In this document: one piece after another, positions 5,610 through 12,612 of the stretch
Layout: every line of letters starts with the position of its first letter
How positions within the stretch are numbered: the first letter of the stretch is position 1
Assembly (NCBI GenBank): GCA_019120525.1
Contig: DWUW01000055.1
Span: 1 to 12,612 of the forward strand
Direction of reading: 5' to 3'
DNA length: 12,612 nt
DNA from: Candidatus Eisenbergiella stercorigallinarum
GTDB taxonomy: Bacteria; Bacillota; Clostridia; Lachnospirales; Lachnospiraceae
Translations under genes and position numbers: made by a program
The notes under the pieces: model-generated
Told to the model about the DNA's origin: nothing
The model's input: only the letters and a program-made list of their open reading frames with translations
Database searches by the model: none

Positions 5610-6728
5610 TTATCTCAGCACGTCCGACCGGATATATCCGGTCTGCCCCTGATAGCGTACCCGGGTCCAGCCGTCCGCCTGCTTCATGAGGATCTCCAGA
5701 GATTCCCCCGGATAACACGTTGCGATCCTGTCAGCGGTTTCACTGGCGCTGCTTCGGATATTGAGGGTATCGCTGACGGTATAGCTTCCGCTGTCCGGCA
5801 CCGACGAACCGTCCTGTCCGCCGGATGGACTGCCGGAGCCCTCTGAACTTACGGAAGCTCCATCCTCCGCTTCCTGCCCGTCATCCGTCCGGGATACGCT
5901 CTCCCCCTCCTGCGTGCTCTCAGTCTCCTGCGCGCTTTCCGCTTCCGTGGCCTGCACCTCCAGGGCTTCTCCCACCGCAACTACCATATCGTTCTGATAG
6001 CTTTCCAGATAAGCGGCAAGGTCTTCGTCCTGCGCAAGCCTTGCGGCATATTCTTCGTTTACCTGCGCGTATAATTCCGCCACATCCTCCTGGGCGGCCA
6101 CCTCGTTCACGTATGCCGCGGCAGCCTCGTCGCCGCTCAGATCGTGCAGGTAATAAGTGCCGTCCGCGTTCTTGCGTACATACAGAGGATCGATGCCGGG
6201 AAGCGTGGTATCGCTTCCCTGGAACTTCACCTCATAACGGGCGAAGACCACCAGGGAATCCGCGTCCATCCCGGGCTTGGTATAGCAGGAAATATCCGTA
6301 TAAGCCTCAATATGGGAGCTGTTTTCCTGGATACGCAGAAGCTCCGCGTTTTCCGTATTATCCCGAAGCCCGGTGAGGGTCTGGCTGTCTCCCTCCTGCA
6401 TGGCGGCATAATACCTGCCGATCAGGTCATTGACCTGTGGATAGGCGTTTTCCTGGAGCGGGTAGATCACGTCAAAGGGCTCGCCTTCCACGTTTTCCAC
6501 CGTTTCCACCTGCGTCCGGACCTGTTTGGCGGACAGCGCGCTGACCAGGGCCCATACGATCAGGAGCATGCAGCAGGCGGCCAAGGCACAGACGGAAACC
6601 GCCATCACCGTTTTCCTTCGCCTTCGTACCAGACGTCTCATACGTCTGTAACAGCGGTAAAGGGGGCTCTTTTTCAGAGATTTGACATCTTTCAGGCTGA
6701 TTTTTGTATCTTTTCTTTCTTTTTCCAT
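5610..6728 (-). CDS. Membrane-anchored SH3-domain (bacterial SH3) envelope protein
   Basis: This is a 372-residue protein with a strongly basic cytoplasmic head (RRMRRLVRRRRK at 29-39), one transmembrane helix at about 41-66, then an extracytoplasmic region. Residues 95-255 form an acidic domain of unknown family with aromatic-rich strands (YTDISCYTKPG, VFARYEVKF). Residues 258-314 are a low-complexity Glu/Ser/Gly linker, and 315-372 are a bacterial SH3 domain (LNIRSSAS, GWTRVRYQGQTGYIRSDVL). Such SH3 domains often bind peptidoglycan, which fits its place behind a dipeptidase and lgt. Start: the ATG at 6728 has AGGAG about 6 nt upstream. The ATG at 6752 abuts the preceding stop and has no ribosome site. 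A terminator follows the gene. No catalytic domain is visible. Confidence 0.85.
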   Translation of the reverse strand: MEKERKDTKISLKDVKSLKKSPLYRCYRRMRRLVRRRRKTVMAVSVCALAACCMLLIVWALVSALSAKQVRTQVETVENVEGEPFDVIYPLQENAYPQVNDLIGRYYAAMQEGDSQTLTGLRDNTENAELLRIQENSSHIEAYTDISCYTKPGMDADSLVVFARYEVKFQGSDTTLPGIDPLYVRKNADGTYYLHDLSGDEAAAAYVNEVAAQEDVAELYAQVNEEYAARLAQDEDLAAYLESYQNDMVVAVGEALEVQATEAESAQETESTQEGESVSRTDDGQEAEDGASVSSEGSGSPSGGQDGSSVPDSGSYTVSDTLNIRSSASETADRIATCYPGESLEILMKQADGWTRVRYQGQTGYIRSDVLR

Positions 6729-6752
6729 CCGTTCTCCTGCTTTTTTATCCAT

Positions 6753-7784
6753 TTACTGCTTCAGGATCTCCCGGTACACCCGGAGCACATTTTCCGAAAA
6801 AATCTTATCGATCTGCCGTCCGGTAAACCCTGCCTCCGCCAGCGCGTCGGCAAGGTCCGGCAGAAAAGAGGCGTCGGGAAGCGCCTCATTCGTCGGGATC
6901 CCGTCAAAATCACTTCCAAGCCCAAGACAGTCCTCTCCCCCCACATCCACGATATGCCGCGCATGGGCTGCGACGGCCGCAAGGCTTGCTTGCGCTTCTG
7001 AACCTGCCTTTTTGGCCTCCAGGAAGGAGGGGCAGAAATTCAGCCCCGTAACGCCGCCCTTTTCCGCCAGGGCACGGATCATCTCATCGTTTAGATTGCG
7101 CACATGAGGGCAGACGGCCCTCGCGTTGGAATGGCTCGCCACAAAAGGCTTCGCTGCTGTCCTCGCCACATCCCAGAAGCCTGCGTCGGAAAGATGGGAA
7201 ACATCCACGATCATCCCCAGCCGTTCCATTTCGGAAAGAAAGGCGAAGCCCGTTTCCGTCAGGCCGTGCTCCCGGTCCGGCACGGTAAAATCCGGCGCTT
7301 CTTCGGAGCCCTTCGGGGGCATCTTCACGTTCGGCCATCCCAGCTCGTTGGGATAATTCCAGGTGAGCGTCAGCATCCGCACGCCAAGGCGGTAAAGGTG
7401 CCTGAGCTTTCCCGTGCTGCCCTTACAAACCGCGCCCTCCTCCACCGTCAGCATGGCGGAAAGCTTTCCCTCCGCCCGGTTCTTTTCCAGATCCGCCCAG
7501 GTCAGGATGGGCCGGATCAGCTCCCTGTTCCGTTCCAGCTCTTCATAATACAGGTCCGCAAGCGCAGCGCACTCCCGGAAGGGATCCTCACAGTCGGCAA
7601 GGGGAACGAAAAGGGCGAAATTCTGAAGGAGATACCCACCCTTTTTCAGCTTTTCCAGGTCGATATGCAGCCGGTTATGCAGAAGGCCCGCGGCGTCCTT
7701 CGTTCCGGAAGCGTCCGTCCCGCTTCTTTTCAGGGAAAGGAGCGCGGATATAGTATCGCAGTGCATGTCAGCGACAGGCCTCAT
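6753..7784 (-). CDS. Membrane dipeptidase, peptidase family M19
   Basis: This 343-residue zinc dipeptidase is predicted to cleave dipeptides, including D-configured ones; family members act on cell-wall-derived or dietary dipeptides. The binuclear site ligands are visible: H8 and D10 (DMHCD), the bridging Glu in LTVEEGA (E115 or E116), H197 (DVSHLS), H218 (ASHSNARAV), and D292 in the GSDFDG motif. The HVRNLND block at 227-233 is also typical. No signal peptide is seen, so it is probably cytoplasmic despite the family name. Its ATG overlaps the lgt stop as ATGA, with AGGAGGAGG 7 nt upstream, indicating translational coupling. Length and motifs are complete, so an active enzyme is expected. Confidence 0.95.
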   Translation of the reverse strand: MRPVADMHCDTISALLSLKRSGTDASGTKDAAGLLHNRLHIDLEKLKKGGYLLQNFALFVPLADCEDPFRECAALADLYYEELERNRELIRPILTWADLEKNRAEGKLSAMLTVEEGAVCKGSTGKLRHLYRLGVRMLTLTWNYPNELGWPNVKMPPKGSEEAPDFTVPDREHGLTETGFAFLSEMERLGMIVDVSHLSDAGFWDVARTAAKPFVASHSNARAVCPHVRNLNDEMIRALAEKGGVTGLNFCPSFLEAKKAGSEAQASLAAVAAHARHIVDVGGEDCLGLGSDFDGIPTNEALPDASFLPDLADALAEAGFTGRQIDKIFSENVLRVYREILKQ

Positions 7785-8701
7785 TGATTTTCCTCCTCCT
7801 TTTCAGCGCTGCTGCCGGAGCAGGCGCTCTCCGACGCATCGGTGTCCGATGCAATCCCGCCCGCAGCGCTCTCCTTTCCGGCGTCGTCCGCCGCTTCCGG
7901 GCAGAACGCGGCTCCGTCCGGCCCCGTCAGGAAGGCGCGCACTCCCCGGGAGGCCATGTACCTGGAGCCGAGCACGATCCCGATCCCCGCAAGCAGGGTG
8001 AAGACCGCGATAAACTGGGAGGTTGACAGCTCTCCCACGCTGCCCCGCGCCATGTCGCCCCGGAAATATTCCAGAATGAACCGGCCGATGCTGTAAAAGA
8101 TCAGATAGAAGCCTCCCACCTGCCCTTCCGCCTTCTTGCGTTTCGCGATAAACAGAAGCACGAAGAAATGAAGGAAATCCAGGCCGCTGGAGATCAGCTG
8201 GGTCGGGATCAGGGAAACGCCGTTGGGCGCGTAGGCCGAGTCCGTAAAGGTGATCCCGATGGGGCTGTCCGTGGGAAGGCCGTAGCAGCAGCCCGCCAGG
8301 AAGCAGCCGATCCGTCCGAAGCCCTGCGCCAGCGCCACGGAGGGCAGCGCAAGATCGAAGTAGGAAAGGAAATTGATCTTCTTATGCCGGCAGAACAGGA
8401 AGCCTCCCAGCACGCCGCCGATCAGCCCGCCGTACACCACCCAGCCGTTTGCCAGGGAATGCAGCAGAAAAAAGGGATCCGCAAGGATCTGATCCAGCGT
8501 GGTCAGGCAGAACAGCAGCTTGGAGCCAAGTCCTCCGAAGATCAGGCACCAGATCACCAGGGAAAACACCTGGTCCGGGTCCAGCTTCAGTTTTTTCGCC
8601 CGGTATTCCGCCGTCAGATAGGCGGCGATCACACCGATGCCGATCATCAGCCCGTAGCCGTGAATGGTCACAGGCCCTATGGTAAGCAGGTCATTTTTCA
8701 T
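7781..8701 (-). CDS. lgt: Prolipoprotein diacylglyceryl transferase
   Basis: This 306-residue multi-pass membrane enzyme moves the diacylglyceryl group of phosphatidylglycerol to the lipobox cysteine of prolipoproteins. Diagnostic features are HGYGLMIG (14-21), GGLIGGVLGG (91-100), the signature GFGRIGCFLAGCCYG (127-141, with the conserved Arg at 130) and EYFRGD (211-216, matching the essential second Arg of the family). About seven hydrophobic segments are seen. Residues 256-306 are an extra Ala/Ser/Glu-rich, probably cytoplasmic tail beyond the usual end. The start at 8701 is chosen because AGGAGA lies 9 nt upstream; the ATG at 8719 overlaps that ribosome site. It has its own promoter in the 47-bp gap after the MraY-like gene. 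Confidence 0.96.
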   Translation of the reverse strand: MKNDLLTIGPVTIHGYGLMIGIGVIAAYLTAEYRAKKLKLDPDQVFSLVIWCLIFGGLGSKLLFCLTTLDQILADPFFLLHSLANGWVVYGGLIGGVLGGFLFCRHKKINFLSYFDLALPSVALAQGFGRIGCFLAGCCYGLPTDSPIGITFTDSAYAPNGVSLIPTQLISSGLDFLHFFVLLFIAKRKKAEGQVGGFYLIFYSIGRFILEYFRGDMARGSVGELSTSQFIAVFTLLAGIGIVLGSRYMASRGVRAFLTGPDGAAFCPEAADDAGKESAAGGIASDTDASESACSGSSAEKEEENQ

Positions 8702-8733
8702 AAAATTAAATCTCCTCATCCGGTGTTCCGGTC

Positions 8734-8762
8734 ATTATAGCACGCCCGTCACGGCAAGGCAA
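8734..8762 (-). promoter_or_regulatory. Extended -10 promoter for lgt
   Basis: On the minus strand TGC-TATAAT gives a perfect -10 (8734-8739) with the TGn extension, and TTGCCT (8757-8762) lies 17 bp upstream as the -35, inside the end of the MraY-like gene. The predicted start is near 8727, followed by the small hairpin CCGG-AACA-CCGG and the lgt ribosome site. Confidence 0.7.
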
Positions 8763-9720
8763 GATAGATCACCGCCGCGCAAAGCATGATCTGGATGATG
8801 GCAAAGCGGAACACGGTCTGCGTGTTGGACCATTCCCATACCTTCCTCGCCTGGTCATGCAGCGGGGTGCGCACCTTCGTCAGGATCCGGATCTTCAGGA
8901 AACGCAGAAGGGATACCTTCACAAGCCCGAGCCCGCCGTCCAGGATCAGCACCAGCGCCACCGGAATATACAGAAAAGGGCTTCCCGTCTTCAGGACGGC
9001 GATGCTGATGAAAAGGCCCATGGCGCGGGAGCCCGCGTCTCCCATCATCAGGCGGCTCGGCGTGGCGTTGTACCACAGATAGCCCAGGATGCAGACGGCA
9101 AACAGCAGGATCAGATAGGGGAAGCTGTCATCCCCGCTTTCCGAAGCCAGCATATCCACCAGGAATATCGTCATCAGCGTGATGATCGTCAGGGTCCCGG
9201 ACAGCCCGTCCACCCCGTCGGAGCAGTTGGTCACGTTAATGGATACCCATACCAGGACCACCGCGAGCACGGCGAACAGGGCCGGCGGAAGCACGACGGT
9301 CTTTCCCGTGAGAAGAAAGGCGACCTCGCTGGAATTGAAATTCAGGAAGGTCACGGCAGTCATCACGGCGATGACCAGATCGAGAAGGCCTTTTTTATAT
9401 TCGCCCCAGGGCGTTTTCGCGCAGTCGTCCAGAAAGCCCGTGAGCATGGCGGCCCCTACCAGGATCAGATAGATGACCGTCTCCCGCCCGGTCCTTGCGA
9501 ACAGAAGCGCCGCCGCGATAAATACGAGCACGAACAGGAAGCCCGCTCCCCTGGGCTTGCCCGCCGATTTTTTCCCGTCCACGGCAAAATCCCGCCCGTG
9601 GTCCTTTGGCAGGAAATCCATTCCCTTATACATCGTCAGGCAGGTGGCCGCAAACGCGAACAAAATGCCAAGAAAGGCCACCGCCCTGCCGCCGGCTTCC
9701 CCGGCAAGATAATTGATCAT
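8749..9720 (-). CDS. MraY/WecA-family phospho-sugar transferase (MraY-like paralogue)
   Basis: This 323-residue polytopic enzyme of the polyprenyl-phosphate hexose-1-phosphate transferase family is expected to load a UDP-linked amino sugar (or MurNAc-pentapeptide) onto undecaprenyl phosphate. Seen: GKKSAGKPRGAGF (49-61), the Asp pair D98-D99, NVTNCSDGVDGLSG (162-175, with N165, D168 and D171), GDAGSRAMG (227-235) and RTPLHDQARKVWEWSNTQ (284-301). The last block replaces the HHH motif of classical MraY, so only H288 is kept. About ten hydrophobic segments and normal length are present. The ATG at 9720 has GGAG 7 nt upstream. It lies next to lgt but away from the division cluster normally holding mraY, suggesting a second copy. 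Substrate is not certain. Confidence 0.85.
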   Translation of the reverse strand: MINYLAGEAGGRAVAFLGILFAFAATCLTMYKGMDFLPKDHGRDFAVDGKKSAGKPRGAGFLFVLVFIAAALLFARTGRETVIYLILVGAAMLTGFLDDCAKTPWGEYKKGLLDLVIAVMTAVTFLNFNSSEVAFLLTGKTVVLPPALFAVLAVVLVWVSINVTNCSDGVDGLSGTLTIITLMTIFLVDMLASESGDDSFPYLILLFAVCILGYLWYNATPSRLMMGDAGSRAMGLFISIAVLKTGSPFLYIPVALVLILDGGLGLVKVSLLRFLKIRILTKVRTPLHDQARKVWEWSNTQTVFRFAIIQIMLCAAVIYLALP

Positions 9721-9752
9721 ATCGTATCTCCAATCCTTCCCGTTTTTTTTCT

Positions 9753-9778
9753 GTCAGTTTCTGACCTCATCTATTCTA
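9753..9778 (-). promoter_or_regulatory. Possible promoter and dyad upstream of the MraY-like gene
   Basis: On the minus strand TGA-TAGAAT forms an extended -10 (box at 9773-9778); no good -35 is evident. Immediately downstream, at the predicted start, is the perfect dyad GTCAG-AAA-CTGAC (9753-9765), which could be an operator. Confidence 0.35.
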
Positions 9779-9838
9779 TCATTAACCTTCCCAAAAAGGA
9801 ATGACCTAATAAAAAAATATCATCTGACCATTTTCCCC

Positions 9839-9867
9839 TTTTCAAAAATGACAAAAAAGGCTACAAT
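9839..9867 (+). promoter_or_regulatory. Possible promoter of the PHP-domain gene
   Basis: The -10 TACAAT (9862-9867) is strong and the -35 TTTTCA (9839-9844) is weak, with a 17-bp spacer. The predicted start is near 9874, followed by AGGAGG at 9881-9886. Confidence 0.5.
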
Positions 9868-9896
9868 AAGGACAGATATGAGGAGGTATGCACGAC

Positions 9897-10691
9897 ATGA
9901 AAATCGACATGCACTGCCATGTGAAAGAAGGCTCCATAGACAGCCGGGTGCCTATGGAGGAGTATATACAGCTGCTGCAGGCAAAGGGCTTCGGAGGGAT
10001 GGTCGTTACCGACCATGATACCTACAACGGTTACCGCTATTGGAAAAAGAACCTGAAGGGGAAAAAATATACGGATTTCAAGGTGTTCAAGGGGATCGAA
10101 TACGACACCAGCGGCGGCGGCCACATTCTCGTCATCGTTCCGGAGACGATCAAGCTGCGCATCCTGGAGCTGCGCGGCCTGCCGCTAAACATCCTGATCT
10201 CCATCGTCCATTCCTACGGCGGCGTGCTCGGCCCCGCCCATCCCTGCGGGGAAAAATACATGAGCTTCCGGAACACGCGCGCTTACAGGCGGGATCCCAA
10301 GATTGTGGAGCTGTTTGACTTCGTGGAGATCTTCAACGCCTGCGAGGCGGAGGAATCCAACGGCACGGCCTGCCGGCTCGCCGCGAAATACCATAAGCCC
10401 GGCGTGGGCGGAAGCGACTCCCACAAGACGGACTGCGTGGGTCTCGCCTATACGGAGGTCCCGGATACCGTGGAAACGGAAACGGACCTGATCAACTGCA
10501 TCCGCGCGGGAGAGGTGATCGGCTGCGGCGGCACGCTGTACCACCGTACCGCCAAGGAAAAGATGGGCAAGATCAGCACCGTCCTTGTCTATTCCTTCTG
10601 GTTTTACAACAAGTTTTCCAACCTCATCCGGACAAGCAAGCGGAATCAGAAGCTCCGTACGGAATACGCGGAACGGGAATCCCAGATCTGA
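9897..10691 (+). CDS. PHP-domain metal-dependent hydrolase
   Basis: This 264-residue PHP superfamily protein is related to trinuclear-metal phosphoesterases. The metal-ligand motifs appear in order: MHCH (H6, H8), TDHD (D39, H40, D41), GIEYD (E68), GGGH (H76), PAHP (H115) and GGSDSH (D174, H176). The substrate is unknown; family members hydrolyse phosphate esters or short nucleic acids. No signal peptide or membrane helix is present, though a hydrophobic aromatic patch near 229-238 precedes a basic tail. The ATG at 9897 is chosen because AGGAGG lies 10 nt upstream; an ATG at 9888 is only 1 nt from it. It is monocistronic, with a terminator right after, and divergent from the MraY-like gene. 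Confidence 0.92.
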   Translation: MKIDMHCHVKEGSIDSRVPMEEYIQLLQAKGFGGMVVTDHDTYNGYRYWKKNLKGKKYTDFKVFKGIEYDTSGGGHILVIVPETIKLRILELRGLPLNILISIVHSYGGVLGPAHPCGEKYMSFRNTRAYRRDPKIVELFDFVEIFNACEAEESNGTACRLAAKYHKPGVGGSDSHKTDCVGLAYTEVPDTVETETDLINCIRAGEVIGCGGTLYHRTAKEKMGKISTVLVYSFWFYNKFSNLIRTSKRNQKLRTEYAERESQI

Positions 10692-10702
10692 CTGCGGATT
10701 CC

Positions 10703-10736
10703 GGCCTGAAAAGATGTCTCTTTTCAGGCCTTTTTT
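10703..10736 (+). terminator. Rho-independent terminator of the PHP gene
   Basis: A perfect 11-bp stem, GGCCTGAAAAG (10703-10713) with CTTTTCAGGCC (10720-10730), has a 6-nt loop and is followed by TTTTTT. The stop codon of the convergent exporter gene lies inside the right arm. No T tract is present on the minus side. Confidence 0.95.
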
Positions 10737-11224
10737 CTGCGGCCTTTTCCGACGGCAAAAAGTCCCTGGGGCAGTCCGAAGATACATACGATGCCAAGCA
10801 CGATGGCGGCCACCGCCTTTACGGCGGCAAAACCGGCGTCCGCCGCTTCCGTAAGCTGATCCGTCACCATATAGTAGGCGGCCCAGTAGATACCCGCACC
10901 CGGCACCAGGGGAATGATCCCGGAGATCAAAAACAACGTGACAGGGCATTTCTCGCGTACTGCAAAAAAACGGGAAAGCAGCATTACCAGCACCGCCGCG
11001 AAAAAGGTCGCCGCCGCCGCAGACAGCCGGCCTTCCAGAAGGCTGTACAGAAGCCAGCCCGCGCCGCCAATCATGCCGCAGCAGGGATAAAACTGCCTGG
11101 GTACGCCAAACAGCAGGGCAAAGGCCACAGTCCCTCCCGCCGCGGCAAGGGTGGAAACCAGCGTCTGCGCTGTGGCTGACGCCGCCCCTTCAGCCAAAAA
11201 CGGGAAAAAAGAAACAGGATTCAT
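10724..11224 (-). CDS. Threonine/serine exporter subunit, short ThrE-like (YjjB type)
   Basis: This is a 166-residue hydrophobic protein with about five transmembrane helices, the smaller half of a split ThrE-type exporter. The family pattern SGIIPLVPGAGIYWAAYYMV is at about 101-120. GVPRQFYPCCGMIGGAGWL (40-58) is also typical. Length is normal for the short subunit. The ATG at 11224 overlaps the stop of the larger subunit gene as ATGA and has GGAGG 5 nt before it, so translation is coupled. A longer open frame to 11614 is a shadow of that upstream gene. Together the two proteins probably export threonine, serine or related compounds from the cytoplasm; the actual substrate is inferred. Confidence 0.9.
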   Translation of the reverse strand: MNPVSFFPFLAEGAASATAQTLVSTLAAAGGTVAFALLFGVPRQFYPCCGMIGGAGWLLYSLLEGRLSAAAATFFAAVLVMLLSRFFAVREKCPVTLFLISGIIPLVPGAGIYWAAYYMVTDQLTEAADAGFAAVKAVAAIVLGIVCIFGLPQGLFAVGKGRRKKA

Positions 11225-12039
11225 AACAGCCTCCCTCCTGTCAGGCCATGATAACCAGTGATCACAAGGCCCACGCCCGCGGCGATGCAGACGAAGACCA
11301 GAATGGCGTCCAGCAGCCGCACCGATCCGGCGATATAATCCCCGTCGGCAATATCCCGCACTCCATTGGTAAACGGGATACCCGGAATCAGCGGCATGAT
11401 CGAGCCGATGATCATATAATTCATGCTTTCCCCCAGCCCGGCCCGGCACAGGAGCATACAGAGAATGGTAACAAGCGCGCCCCCGCCGATATTTCCGATG
11501 ATCTTGGACAGGTGCGGCGTAAACAGCTTCAGCACATATATATAAAGAAGGAAGCCGGTCAGGAAAGCTCCCATGCAGTCTGGCATGCTCCCGCCGAACA
11601 TGCAGCAGAAGCACCCGCTTCCCACTGCGGAGGCCATAAGCTTGACCAGGACGGATTTTTCCGGCATCTCCTCGATTTCCTGCAGCCGAAGCCTGACCTC
11701 TTTAGGATCCAGGTCCTTCTCTTCGATCTCCCTGGAAAGCTGGTTGACTGCCGCAACCCGGTCAAGCCTGGCCCCGCTGACCGGAATATGCTGTACTTTG
11801 GCGTAAAAAGGCTCGTTCCCGCTGCCGGCCGTCAGGAAGATCCCGTTGCTGAGCACGAAGGCTTTCTCTGACTCCACACCATAGTGGCTGCACATCCGGG
11901 CGACGGTTTCCTCCACACGGAAGATCTCCGCCCCATTTTTCAGAAGAATACTGCCTGCCTGCATGGCGCAGTCCAGCACCAGCCTTCTCTCCTGCGCGTT
12001 GGAAATCCTGTCCTGCCTGTCCATTCCCTCGTTCCCCAT
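11221..12039 (-). CDS. Threonine/serine exporter subunit, ThrE-like (YjjP type)
   Basis: This 272-residue protein is the larger half of the split exporter. The cytoplasmic N-terminal domain has the family features AGSILLKNGAEIFRVEET (28-45) and SNGIFLTA (64-71). It is followed by five hydrophobic segments after about residue 130 and the conserved block IMPLIPGIPFTNGVRDIADGDYIAG (214-238), the counterpart of the VPG block in the short subunit. AGGAG lies 3 nt before the ATG at 12039; an ATG five codons later (12024) with GAGGG next to it is an alternative. The gene begins 15 bp after the nitroreductase stop and is probably in the same transcript. Confidence 0.92.
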   Translation of the reverse strand: MGNEGMDRQDRISNAQERRLVLDCAMQAGSILLKNGAEIFRVEETVARMCSHYGVESEKAFVLSNGIFLTAGSGNEPFYAKVQHIPVSGARLDRVAAVNQLSREIEEKDLDPKEVRLRLQEIEEMPEKSVLVKLMASAVGSGCFCCMFGGSMPDCMGAFLTGFLLYIYVLKLFTPHLSKIIGNIGGGALVTILCMLLCRAGLGESMNYMIIGSIMPLIPGIPFTNGVRDIADGDYIAGSVRLLDAILVFVCIAAGVGLVITGYHGLTGGRLL

Positions 12040-12054
12040 CTTCTCCTGCCATCC

Positions 12055-12612
12055 TCATTCTTCTTCGGCGTTCACCCAGGCGTCCAGCATGGCCCTGACG
12101 GACCGGGACATTTCCACGCTGAAGGCGCTGTTATATTTTCTCTCACAAAAAGCGCGCACATGCGCCTCATAGTCCCGCGTCCAGCCGTCCCGCTCCTGAA
12201 GCATCTGCGGCATGCGGTCGGATTTTTCCATATCATACCCGTTTTCGTGAACCAGATCTGATACAGAGAAGCGGGGCGTCTGGACGCGCTCCTTCTGCTG
12301 CTTCGTGGGATATCCGCCCACCAGCATGGCCACAGGGGCCACGTAATCCGGAAGGGAAAGAAGCCGTCTATGCTCCTCATAATTTTCCAGGATATCCCCG
12401 ATATAACAGGTTCCAAGCCCCAGCGCGTCCGCGGCGGTGGCCGCCGTCTGGGCGGCGATCACCGCGTCCACGGCCGCCAGCATGAAATCCCCGTAGGACG
12501 GATGGCGGACCTCTTCTGTAGCCCCGCAAAACGCCCGGTACCATCTTCTGTAATCCGCGCAGTAGACAAGCACCAGCGGGGCGTCCGCGATAAAGGGCTG
12601 ATTGTCGCAGGT
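12055..12612 (-). CDS. Nitroreductase-family flavoprotein (partial, N-terminus off window)
   Basis: The frame is open to the window edge; 185 residues are visible. A GTG at 12573 is an internal valine, because the family-like stretch QPFIADAPLVLVYCADYRRW crosses it. The FMN-dependent nitroreductase fold is shown by QPF.xDAP, the helix AAVDAVIAAQTAATAADALGLGTCYIGDI, and PVAMLVGGYP, which are standard NfsA/FRP-type elements. Such enzymes use NAD(P)H to reduce nitro, quinone or flavin substrates. The C-terminal part (HENGYDMEKSDRMPQML and onward) is the long tail of the NADPH-oxidoreductase subgroup. It is followed within 15 bp by the exporter pair, so co-expression is likely although no functional link is evident. 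Confidence 0.92.
   Translation of the reverse strand, partial: TCDNQPFIADAPLVLVYCADYRRWYRAFCGATEEVRHPSYGDFMLAAVDAVIAAQTAATAADALGLGTCYIGDILENYEEHRRLLSLPDYVAPVAMLVGGYPTKQQKERVQTPRFSVSDLVHENGYDMEKSDRMPQMLQERDGWTRDYEAHVRAFCERKYNSAFSVEMSRSVRAMLDAWVNAEEE

Noticed and set aside
8720..8731. CCGG-TGTT-CCGG hairpin before lgt as a terminator of the MraY-like gene
   Set aside because: The stem is only 4 bp with no T tract. It lies downstream of the lgt promoter start, so it does not look like a terminator.
8857..9804. 315-residue open frame on the plus strand
   Set aside because: It is antisense to the clearly conserved MraY-like gene. Its Gln/His/Gly/Arg-rich composition is typical of a shadow frame.
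11225..11614. N-terminal extension of the short exporter subunit
   Set aside because: It lies entirely within the larger subunit gene in another frame. The ATGA overlap with a strong ribosome site fixes the start at 11224.

Overview
The window looks like a chromosomal segment of a GC-rich, Gram-positive Clostridia-type bacterium, most likely a gut Lachnospiraceae relative. This rests on strong AGGAGG-type ribosome sites, short-spaced operons, several Gram-positive envelope families and a GC-rich coding background. No rRNA, tRNA, CRISPR array or insertion sequence was seen. The placement is inferred from protein flavour only.

Region 1 (1-4930, minus strand) is a surface-glycan operon. Reading from its promoter near 5050, it encodes a 73-residue Cro-like HTH protein, an EpsD-like family 4 glycosyltransferase, a family 2 glycosyltransferase, a large protein with the FLARDG/VDSGW motifs found in COG5610-type glycan-cluster proteins, an ABC-2 polysaccharide export permease, and a secreted cohesin-like protein cut by the window edge. 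The ATPase partner of the permease is not in view.

Region 2 (4931-5510) is a divergent control region. A 111-residue XRE-type repressor-like gene points away from the glycan operon. The two promoters are both close to sigma-70 consensus with 17-bp spacers. They share a 12-bp motif, AAAATAGGC[T/A]AT, overlapping or touching each -10 box, and a perfect dyad lies just downstream of the glycan-side start. The layout resembles a phage CI/Cro switch placed at the head of a glycan locus.

Region 3 (5524-9720, minus strand) is a cell-envelope block: a MraY/WecA-type phosphosugar transferase, then lgt with its own extended -10 promoter, a family M19 dipeptidase overlapping lgt by 4 bp, and a membrane-anchored SH3 protein. 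It ends in a strong terminator at 5524-5577. These genes act on lipid-linked precursors, lipoprotein maturation, dipeptide turnover and probably wall binding.

Region 4 (9721-10736) carries a divergently transcribed PHP-domain metal hydrolase with its own terminator. Region 5 (10724-12612, minus strand) is a nitroreductase (partial) followed by a two-gene split ThrE-type amino acid exporter.

The most interesting signals are the switch-like divergent regulator pair with matching promoter motifs, the cohesin-like secreted protein inside the glycan operon, the stand-alone FLARDG-domain protein with its unusual start and overlap, and the MraY-like enzyme with an altered histidine motif.
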